From positions 1-64,000 of the forward strand of contig NZ_CH724149.1 of NCBI RefSeq assembly GCF_000153185.1: a stretch of DNA of 64,000 nt, read 5' to 3'. Position numbers and translations under genes: made by a program. The number at the start of each line of letters is the position of its first letter. Positions within the stretch are counted from its first letter, which is position 1. Under the pieces are notes generated by a model, which worked only from the letters and a program-made list of their open reading frames with translations, was not told the DNA's origin and searched no databases. Source of the stretch: Reinekea blandensis MED297. GTDB taxonomy: Bacteria > Pseudomonadota > Gammaproteobacteria > Pseudomonadales > Natronospirillaceae. This document shows, piece after piece, positions 56,501 through 62,479 of the stretch.

Positions 56501-56931
56501 ACAGCCATACACCGGAGACCGGCATAGCACGGCAACCTGGGATGACAGGACAGGTTAAAGAAGAGCTGATTACCCGCCTGGGTGAGTTGGGGTTGCAGTG
56601 GCGGCAAGGTGCGTTGACTGTCGATCCGGCGCTATTAAAGCCTTCCGAGTTTAACGCAGGTGAGTCTGAGTTTACGTATCTGTCGGTCGGCTCCGGCTGG
56701 CAGACACTGGCGTTACCCGCCGGCACCATGGCGATGACGTTGGCTCAGGTCCCGTTTGTTTATCACCAGTCCAAGCAGAGTAATGCGGTCACTATCGAGG
56801 TGTTGTGGAGCAATGGTCGCCATGAGGTGCTGGAGGCGCCGACACTGGAAGGGTCAGTGATTCAACACCTGACGGAGCGAAGTGGTGAGCTGGCACGTAT
56901 CGATATCTTTGTGCCATTTGACAAGGCCTGA
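53536..56931 (+). CDS. GH94-like glycoside phosphorylase, candidate beta-1,3-glucan phosphorylase
   Basis: 1131-residue cytoplasmic protein, no signal peptide. An N-terminal beta-sandwich (about 1-330) leads to an (alpha/alpha)6 barrel (about 420-1000) of the GH94/GH149/GH161 clan. Visible: NWRDIFQNWEPLAYSYPKFL, GYNPYRVTRQGIEWEEPEP, GNAWANIGYWSDHQIIYLSK, where the conserved Asp of the acid/base region should lie. Length and context with GH16 laminarinases fit GH149 or GH161 enzymes, which phosphorolyse beta-1,3-oligoglucans to glucose-1-phosphate, saving ATP. I cannot separate GH149 from GH161 by eye. AAGGAA before ATG. Between the sugar-binding protein and lacI genes. Confidence 0.7.
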   Translation: MSVQLTKVTSLPKTAEATGEFCSFRGQRFYRIDNYNQMSNFFMSVVSAYDHWLFISSNGGLTAGRRNAQHALFPYYTEDKISDMAHCTGPMTLIREQGELWQPFATGSLLNKPGHRTLYKSALGDQLYFSEQKNGLQFDYGWSFSDRYGLVRTVTLTNQSDQVRALSILDGLQNLLPANIDSDLQTNNSVLLDAYKSSDCHDQNVAAYYLSSRLTDLAEPSESLLANTVWHHVKGDAFKPTVTMDSSAPEHFVQEQALTTDARMRGQRGAYFLTADISVNPGESIEWMQVLEVDQNASDIALLKHLVHRQDIGQQIDADIQIGSETLRAHLAKVDGLQTGAEEATCVHHQANALFNMMRGGFFEDGYQIDKQDLMDFVITRQHALKDYSWWSTLPETLSLVELEPALAACDSVDLRRLVREYLPISFSRRHGDPSRPWNKFSINLKNEHGELIKDYQGNWRDIFQNWEPLAYSYPKFLPAMISAFLNATTADGYNPYRVTRQGIEWEEPEPGNAWANIGYWSDHQIIYLSKLLELQAQIDPDWFQAAMVEPRFSYANVPYRIKKFVDLERDPYDSIRFDEALNQEIEARVATMGSDGKLLLDSEGAVVHSNLIEKLLTLWLAKLSNFVPEGGLWMNTQRPEWNDANNALAGWGMSVVTVAYLHRHLLFMRDLLSTQKGAVSINVSVKDWLFSVHQQFRSMSGVTSQSRYNDLQALVISADRYREGLYQTGLADTAVEISVKELLGFLDDVIPVIGQTLDANQRPDALFHGYNVLHLGAGTAEIEHLPLMLEGQVAMLSANRLSPEQALSVLEALRKSDLYREDQHTYLLYPNRQLPAFTEKNHIPDTALQQMRDVKSRLLAEHVLYQSADGEYHFNVHYRNAKDLQADLNSLEFTEEQNRHIEQAYETTFNHRSFTGRSGSFFAYEGLGSTYWHMVSKLLLAAQENWWQARAQGASVADALAECYYDIRAGIGFNKTPAQYGAFPTDPYSHTPETGIARQPGMTGQVKEELITRLGELGLQWRQGALTVDPALLKPSEFNAGESEFTYLSVGSGWQTLALPAGTMAMTLAQVPFVYHQSKQSNAVTIEVLWSNGRHEVLEAPTLEGSVIQHLTERSGELARIDIFVPFDKA

Positions 56932-56939
56932 CCCCCAGC

Positions 56940-56980
56940 GCAGAATTCCTGAACGCTAGCGCATCTATCAGGAATTCTGC
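56940..56980. repeat. 13-bp inverted repeat before lacI-type gene
   Basis: GCAGAATTCCTGA (56940-56952) and TCAGGAATTCTGC (56968-56980) with a 15-base loop. The 3' arm contains AGGA and ends 6 bases before the ATG, so the RNA hairpin may hide the ribosome site, or the DNA may be an operator. Confidence 0.7.
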
Positions 56981-56986
56981 TACCTC

Positions 56987-57988
56987 ATGCCTACCATCAA
57001 AGAAGTCTCAGAACTGGCCGGAGTCTCTCTGGCCACCGTTTCCCGTGTGATGAACGGCAGTGATCGCGTTCGAGCAGAAACCAAAGCCCGGGTAAAAGCC
57101 GCCATGGAGGAGCTGGGGTATACACCCAACTCCGCCGCCCAGTCGTTAGCCGGGAACCGGTCCAACACCTTGGGGATGGTGGTTTCATGGCTCGATGGTC
57201 CCTTTTATGGCCCGGTGATGTCCGGGGTCGAAGAAGAGCTGCGTCGTCATAATCGTCACGTCATTATTGGTGCCGGCCACGGCGATATTGATCAGGAACG
57301 TGAGGTTATCAACTATCTCAGAGCCCGTAAGGTCGATGGTTTGATTCTGCTCACCGAAGGGTTGCATGAAGAAGACCTGCTGGCGCTCAGTAAAGAACTG
57401 CCGATTTATCTGATTAACCAGCACTTTGAAAAGCTGGAAGATCGCAATATGTGGCTTGATAACGAGTACGGTGGCTATGCCGCAACGCGTTACCTGATCG
57501 AACAGGGCCACGAGCAGATCGTCTGTGCGGCAGGTCAGAAATACAAGCAGGATGCCCGTGAGCGGGTCGCCGGCTATAAACGTGCGATGAAAGAGGCCGG
57601 ACTCACCTACTCAGCAAAGCATATCTGCCATACCGTCTTCGATTTACAGGGCGGCCTGACGGCCATGCGTTCGTTTGATGAAGAGCGCCTGGATTTTACC
57701 GCGGTCTTTGCCGGCAGTGATGAAATGGCCATTGGGGCGTTGGAATGGGCCCGGGCAAAAGGCCTTTCGGTTCCTAAAGATTTGTCTGTTATCGGGTTCG
57801 ATAATCAATTGATGGCGCAGTATGTCAGTCCCAAGCTGACGACCATTGACTTTCCTGCCTTCGATATGGCCAAAGCCTGTGCACGATCGGCCATTCAGGA
57901 GATCTACCACAAGCAAAAGGCCTCCGGTCTGAAGTTTACCCCGTCGCTTGTGATCCGAGATAGCGTGGCGCCTCCTCCGAGTCGGTAG
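56987..57988 (+). CDS. LacI-family transcription regulator
   Basis: 333 residues. HTH and hinge: TIKEVSELAGVSLATVSRVM, VRAETKARVKAAMEELGYTP, NSAAQSLAGNRSNTLG. The C-terminal periplasmic-binding-like domain has GLILLTEGLHEEDLL, VAGYKRAMKEAG and SVIGFDNQLMAQYVSPKLTTI. It is the only LacI-family gene in the window and lies in the beta-glucan cluster, so it is the best candidate to bind the TGTAAGCGCTTACA sites at 29756, 43951, 44009 and 49988. Ligand is probably a sugar or sugar phosphate from laminarin breakdown. Overlaps the VTT gene by stop and start region. Confidence 0.92.
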   Translation: MPTIKEVSELAGVSLATVSRVMNGSDRVRAETKARVKAAMEELGYTPNSAAQSLAGNRSNTLGMVVSWLDGPFYGPVMSGVEEELRRHNRHVIIGAGHGDIDQEREVINYLRARKVDGLILLTEGLHEEDLLALSKELPIYLINQHFEKLEDRNMWLDNEYGGYAATRYLIEQGHEQIVCAAGQKYKQDARERVAGYKRAMKEAGLTYSAKHICHTVFDLQGGLTAMRSFDEERLDFTAVFAGSDEMAIGALEWARAKGLSVPKDLSVIGFDNQLMAQYVSPKLTTIDFPAFDMAKACARSAIQEIYHKQKASGLKFTPSLVIRDSVAPPPSR

Positions 57989-57990
57989 TG

Positions 57991-58620
57991 ATGAATCGGC
58001 CTACTGACGTCGCATTATTCTGGCGAGTGCGTCGCTGGTTGTTGCCTATGGTGACGCTGATCTCTCTGATCATTTTAGTGTCTCAACGTGGCGATGGTTT
58101 ATTGGACATGTTTACTCCTTCTGAGCCGAGTGTTTCGTGGCTGATCATTACGCTGTGTTTTTATGCCCTGCTCTTGGCCATCCCGTTTATGCCCAGTGTC
58201 GAAGTGGGCTGGTTGATCATGGCGATGTTCGGCTTGCCGGGTATTGTCGGTGCCTGGATAGCAACCTGGGTAGGCCTGATGACCGGATTCTTTGCAGGTC
58301 GTCTGTTCAGAAAAACGGCTTGGTATCAACAGCGATTAACCCAGGTAGAAAACCGCTACCAGCAACAGCAAACCTCGTCCGACCCTGGATTGGTCGCACG
58401 GGCGGTCTCTCTCAGTCGTCGGCGTCCGGTCTTTTTTGTTGCTGTGGCTCTGAATGTACCGGGTAACTGGGTCATCGGCGGGGGTGGCGGTGTCGCATTA
58501 TTGGCATCCCTGGTGCTCATGATGCCCTGGTGGCGATTTCTGATGATCATCATTCCAGCGACCGGCGTGGTACCTGTTGCGTTAATGCTTGGATTAATGC
58601 CCGTGAGCGCCTTGAACTGA
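57991..58620 (+). CDS. VTT-domain small membrane protein
   Basis: 209-residue inner-membrane protein with about five helices. Resembles the VTT/DedA family: VGWLIMAMFGLPGIVGAW, TWVGLMTGFFAGRLF, and VALNVPGNWVIGGGGGVALL (re-entrant Gly-rich segment). It follows lacI immediately (stop at 57988), so it is probably translated from the same mRNA. Function unknown; may be an accessory of membrane lipid handling. Second VTT protein in the window. Confidence 0.65.
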   Translation: MNRPTDVALFWRVRRWLLPMVTLISLIILVSQRGDGLLDMFTPSEPSVSWLIITLCFYALLLAIPFMPSVEVGWLIMAMFGLPGIVGAWIATWVGLMTGFFAGRLFRKTAWYQQRLTQVENRYQQQQTSSDPGLVARAVSLSRRRPVFFVAVALNVPGNWVIGGGGGVALLASLVLMMPWWRFLMIIIPATGVVPVALMLGLMPVSALN

Positions 58621-58910
58621 CCCCTGCTTGCATTCACTGATTACAACCTCCCTCGTTCCTTACCCTAAGACAATGGCTTACCGTGCTTGATTCTGGCGGC
58701 CCAGAGACTGCTCTATTTGTTTCCCACGGCGGATGAACAATCATGAGGAGCAAGTCCGTCGGACTCGTCAAGTGCCAAAAGACGGATGTCCGTTTGCAGT
58801 TTCTTTACGATCAAAACATTATCGCGAGCACTTTAAAAACGTGCTTAAAAAATCATCTGATCTTTACAATCTTGGGTTGGGTTATATCGGTAAATATGAC
58901 CAAAGACACC
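58621..58910. other. Intergenic stretch, no supported gene
   Basis: About 290 bases. A 61-codon frame at 58733 and a 62-codon frame at 58743 have no ribosome site or family resemblance. I see nothing else. Confidence 0.4.
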
Positions 58911-58980
58911 TTGAGTAAATATTCTAAATAATTATTGAACACTGTAAAAATGACTATCGTCATATTGAGTAAATATTCTA
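58911..58980. repeat. Pair of 16-bp direct repeats upstream of porin gene
   Basis: TTGAGTAAATATTCTA occurs at 58911-58926 and 58965-58980, 54 bases apart and surrounded by AT-rich sequence. They may be binding sites for a regulator of the porin or of the following region. Confidence 0.7.
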
Positions 58981-59187
58981 TTTATTGCCAAAGCAGTTGT
59001 TGTCGGTATGTTTTTGCCAGGGCGTTTTCACAACGTTTACGCAAGGGTGTCATCGTTTTTTGAGCCTCGTTGTTGACCCGAAAAACCGGTGATACATTGC
59101 GCGTGCTTTCGGCTTATCCGGCATCAGTTTTCGGATGCTGGTTAAGCTCTTATAAAAATTTTTAAGTCAATCAATGGTGAAAACACT

Positions 59188-60084
59188 ATGAAAAAATTGC
59201 CACTTTCCATTGCGGTTTCTTCAATCGCACTCGCGGCCGCTGGTGTACAGGCTGCAGAAACTGTTTATGAAAACGAAGGTCTGTCTCTTTCTGTTGGTGC
59301 CGACGCGGCCTGGGTTGTTGAAAAAAGCAATACGGTCGATTCTGACGTTCAGCTGTCCAAAGACGCGGCTGACGTAAACTTCAAAATTGCATCTGAGTTG
59401 AACGACGATGTAACTTTGTTTGGTTACTTCTCTTTGGACAGTGGTGTGCTGGGTGACAACTATGTCGGTGCCACTTACGGTGCGACGACTCTGACTGTTG
59501 GTAAGCATGCCACAGCAGCAGATGCCTTTGGCATCGGTAAAGACCAGTGGTTTGGTTTTGGTAACGTGATCGCAAAATCTTCTGGCGATGACGTTATTAA
59601 AGTGGCTTACGAGAAAGATGGCATCAGTGTTGCGGCCGCGACCGAGTATGCGGCGACCGATGCTGAAGATTCACTTTACGATCTGTATGCCTCCGTAGAT
59701 CTGGAGGGTGTTTCCGTAGCGGGCTTTGTTCAGTCAACCAGCATTTCCGGTGCCGATGACACTCTCTTTGGTGCCAGCGCTGCCTATAGCCTTGACGCGT
59801 TAACCGTGGGTGCTGAATACAGCTATTCAACGGAAACCGAAGTGTCTGCTCTCGAAGTCGCCGGTTCTTACGCGGCCACTGACAAACTGACTGTGGCAGC
59901 CGGTTATGGCATGGAGCTGGCGGACGCAAATGATGAAGCCCCATGGGGTGTGTACGCAAACGCTTCTTATGACCTGACCGCTAATGCTTCAACCTTTGCG
60001 GAAGTTGCACAGTATGGTGGTGACGGTTATGCCGACACCCAAGATGACCTGGGCTTTGCTGCCGGTCTGTCTCTGAGCTTCTAA
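59188..60084 (+). CDS. Outer-membrane porin
   Basis: 298-residue outer-membrane beta-barrel of the Gram-negative porin type. Signal peptide to about VQA (residue 22), then alternating amphipathic strands with Gly/Asp turns (VYENEGLSLSVGADAAW, LYDLYASVDLEGVSVAGF), ending in LGFAAGLSLSF with the terminal Phe recognised by the Bam complex. Likely general diffusion of small sugars. Direct repeats upstream and a terminator after it suggest a single-gene unit. Confidence 0.85.
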   Translation: MKKLPLSIAVSSIALAAAGVQAAETVYENEGLSLSVGADAAWVVEKSNTVDSDVQLSKDAADVNFKIASELNDDVTLFGYFSLDSGVLGDNYVGATYGATTLTVGKHATAADAFGIGKDQWFGFGNVIAKSSGDDVIKVAYEKDGISVAAATEYAATDAEDSLYDLYASVDLEGVSVAGFVQSTSISGADDTLFGASAAYSLDALTVGAEYSYSTETEVSALEVAGSYAATDKLTVAAGYGMELADANDEAPWGVYANASYDLTANASTFAEVAQYGGDGYADTQDDLGFAAGLSLSF

Positions 60085-60095
60085 TCTCAGACGAC

Positions 60096-60119
60096 ACAGG
60101 CAACTGATGTGTTGCCTGT
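60096..60119 (+). terminator. Terminator-like hairpin after porin gene
   Basis: ACAGGCAAC-TGATGT-GTTGCCTGT, 9-bp stem 11 bases after the stop. Plus strand continues with CC and an A-run rather than T-run, so it may be incomplete. Confidence 0.6.
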
Positions 60120-60121
60120 CC

Positions 60122-60149
60122 AAAAAAAGGCCCGATCATTGATTGGGCC
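60122..60149 (-). terminator. Minus-strand intrinsic terminator-like hairpin
   Basis: On the minus strand, GGCCCAATCA-A-TGATCGGGCC is followed by TTTTTTT (60122-60128). No minus-strand gene is seen between here and 60607. It either serves the porin in reverse as a bidirectional element or ends an unannotated transcript. Confidence 0.5.
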
Positions 60150-60607
60150 ATGCCAAATTTTCATGAAGGTGGGCTCACTGGAGTGGGTACGCGTTCAACC
60201 AGATTTGCCAGCGCTGGTAACGTTGGCAAATGACCAGGTCTGTGGCAAGTCCTGGCAATTGAAGTTTGAATTTTAAATTTAGCTTCAATGATTTCCCAAA
60301 AACGTTTAGCGGCATCAGGGCGATTCATCGGTTACTGCCACGTGCTGACGAGTTCGCCGCCGCTTTTTTTAGCCTTCCATTTTTGTTTTGCTATCTGCCT
60401 GCATCCTCTCTATCTGAACGATAAAGTTCTCATCTTTTGCACCCATCGATCGTAGTCTTCAAAATTATCCAGCACTGCATTCTTGCGACTGAGTCAGATT
60501 TTTTTGCGCTTCGTGCTCTTTATCATGGTCATCGTCGAGTGAAATCAGAGGACAGCAAGTGCATGACCAATAGGTCATTTGTCTCATATAAAGAATAAGG
60601 AAAGATC
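60150..60607. other. Intergenic region with repeats, no protein gene seen
   Basis: About 460 bases before the third GH16. It includes the inverted repeat ATTTGCCA (60203-60210) / TGGCAAAT (60224-60231) around palindrome CCAGCGCTGG, plus CCAGG/CCTGG copies. The nearby minus-strand terminator makes a small RNA possible, but I have no promoter to support it. Confidence 0.35.
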
Positions 60608-62152
60608 ATGTTAGCAACTACCGTAGGGCGAGCGTTTGGCATCGCCTCTTTCTCCATGTGCCTGTTGAGTGTTTCAGCGGTTACGGCCCAAGCGCAGCAG
60701 CGACTTTTTGATGACTTTCATTACGAGAATGTGAATCAGCTCAGCAGCAATGGTTGGCAGGTGCGAACCTGGCAAGGGGGGCCTGGTTTGAGTAATGGTC
60801 AGTGGAGTGCGGATAACGTGCGTTTCGTCACCGACGCGCAGGGTGAAACGTCGATGCGTTTGTCGGCTGGAACCAACATCAGCGGCACTAACATTCAGAA
60901 CAATCAGGCGTTAAGAGGTCAAAGTGTTCAGGCCGAAGTGGCACGTTCAGAACAGGAGTACAAAAACGGGACTTGGGCTGCTCGGATGTATTTCAACGAT
61001 GCACCGTCAGCAGGACCTGATGGCGATACGGTTATTCAAACCTTTTTTGGTTTAACGGATTACATCGAGCTGACCGAGCCGTACAGCGAAATCGACTTTG
61101 AATATTTGCCCAATGGGGGCTGGTGGTCTGGCAGCGATGAGCCGGCTATGTGGTCTGGTACCTATCGGATCGTGGATTGGTCTGACCCGGCCAATCACGG
61201 TGTCACCAAAACGGTCGGCAGCCTGCAAGGCTGGCACACCCTGGTCATGAATGTCACTGACGGGCATATCAGTTTTTATATCGACGGTGAGTTCCAAACC
61301 GAGTTCAGCGGTGACGTTGCTCCGGATTACCCGATGTATCTGATGTTTCAGATCTGGTTCAGCAATGACTGCTTCGATGCCGCCTGCCAGCGACGAGGCT
61401 ATCTGAACCGAGAGGACTCGCGGGAATACTGGGAAGATGTCGATTGGGTGTATTTTGAAAAAGACGCTCAGCTATCAACGGACGACGTCGAACAGACGGT
61501 GAGTTGTTTTCGTCAAAACGGCACGTCGTTTGTGGACACCGAAAGCTCTGAAAGCAATGGTTGTCCGGTACCGGACTCCGATGATGACGACAACGGCAGC
61601 GAGCCTCCAACAACCGGTGATGTCTGTAACTGGTGGGGCACCCGATACCCGATTTGTACTCATGTGGAGTCAGGTTGGGGCTGGCAGAACAATACGGACT
61701 GTGTCGGCCGGTTGACCTGTGAGACCTTGCCGGATCCCTACGGTGTTGAAGATGGACAGGATAACCCCGACACCTTCGAGTTACGCATTGAAGCCGAGGC
61801 TTATCAAAGCATGTCCGGTGTGCAGCTTGAGGCAACGACCGATACCGGCGGTGGTCAGAACGTGGGTTGGGTCGACACGGGGGATTGGATGGCCTATCCC
61901 ACCATCGATATTCCGCAGGCAGGAACCTATGAGCTGACATTGCGGGTTGCCAGTACTAACGGCGGTACTCTGGTGCTGGATCGTGACGCCGGCGCCTCGG
62001 TATTGGCAACGGTCGAGGTTCCGGCCACAGGCGGTTGGCAGAGCTGGCAGACTGTCACGACGACGGTCGAGCTTGAACAAGGCCCAGTAACCTTGGGTGT
62101 CTATGCCGCACAAGGCGGTTGGAACCTGAACTGGATCGAACTCATACGCTAA
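60608..62152 (+). CDS. Secreted GH16 enzyme with CBM10 and CBM6 domains
   Basis: 514-residue secreted endo-beta-glycanase of GH16, subfamily unclear. Signal peptide ends near Gln30 (AQAQ). The catalytic domain (about 32-285) has SEIDFEYLPNG: Glu161, Asp163, Glu165, the ExDxE form without the beta-bulge of laminarinases, so substrate may differ from the other two GH16 enzymes. An Asp/Ser/Pro linker (about 315-337) precedes a CBM10 (about 338-372: CNWWGTRYPICTHVESGWGW...CVGRLTC), then a CBM6 (about 390-514: IEAEAYQSMSGVQ, NVGWVDTGDWMAY). CBM10 is known from cellulases and xylanases of saprophytic gammaproteobacteria and is unusual on GH16. No LacI-type site seen upstream. Confidence 0.9.
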   Translation: MLATTVGRAFGIASFSMCLLSVSAVTAQAQQRLFDDFHYENVNQLSSNGWQVRTWQGGPGLSNGQWSADNVRFVTDAQGETSMRLSAGTNISGTNIQNNQALRGQSVQAEVARSEQEYKNGTWAARMYFNDAPSAGPDGDTVIQTFFGLTDYIELTEPYSEIDFEYLPNGGWWSGSDEPAMWSGTYRIVDWSDPANHGVTKTVGSLQGWHTLVMNVTDGHISFYIDGEFQTEFSGDVAPDYPMYLMFQIWFSNDCFDAACQRRGYLNREDSREYWEDVDWVYFEKDAQLSTDDVEQTVSCFRQNGTSFVDTESSESNGCPVPDSDDDDNGSEPPTTGDVCNWWGTRYPICTHVESGWGWQNNTDCVGRLTCETLPDPYGVEDGQDNPDTFELRIEAEAYQSMSGVQLEATTDTGGGQNVGWVDTGDWMAYPTIDIPQAGTYELTLRVASTNGGTLVLDRDAGASVLATVEVPATGGWQSWQTVTTTVELEQGPVTLGVYAAQGGWNLNWIELIR

Positions 62153-62163
62153 GTAGCACAAAG

Positions 62164-62197
62164 GCAGGGAGTGACGTCAGTCGGCGTGGCTCCCTGC
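62164..62197 (+). terminator. Terminator-like hairpin after third GH16
   Basis: GCAGGGAG (62164-62171) pairs with CTCCCTGC (62190-62197); the loop contains TGACGTCA. AGACGGTTTTAAAT follows. Plausible terminator. Confidence 0.6.
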
Positions 62198-62479
62198 AGA
62201 CGGTTTTAAATGTCCTCTCTGACAATACCAATTCTCATTCTCTATATGACACAGGTCTCATTTCCTGTAACTGGTTACAGCTTTCTTGTGAACAAGCGCT
62301 AAAAAACGACCATTGTTCCGATTTGCTGCGAACTCGTTCCTAAAAAACCGTAAAAACTCCGATAGGGTGTGTTACCGATAACGAAGGCAAATGCCTCATT
62401 CACAACACCCAAACCGTTACCCAGGGAATTACCTCACTGTCTTGCAACGAGGTCCGGGTCGAGAGAGGACGGATTGAAC
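62198..62479. other. Upstream region of cytochrome gene
   Basis: About 280 bases. It contains the CTGTAAC-TG-GTTACAG dyad (62265-62280) and an AT-rich stretch after it. No gene is supported. Confidence 0.45.
62265..62280. promoter_or_regulatory. Operator-like dyad CTGTAAC-TG-GTTACAG
   Basis: Seven-base arms with a 2-base centre. Arms GTAAC/GTTAC equal those of the palindrome at 14699, so both may bind the same unseen regulator. Upstream of the cytochrome gene by about 200 bases. Confidence 0.4.

Noticed and set aside
58733-58931. Two small frames of about 60 codons
   Set aside because: No ribosome site or resemblance; they lie in an AT-rich intergenic region.
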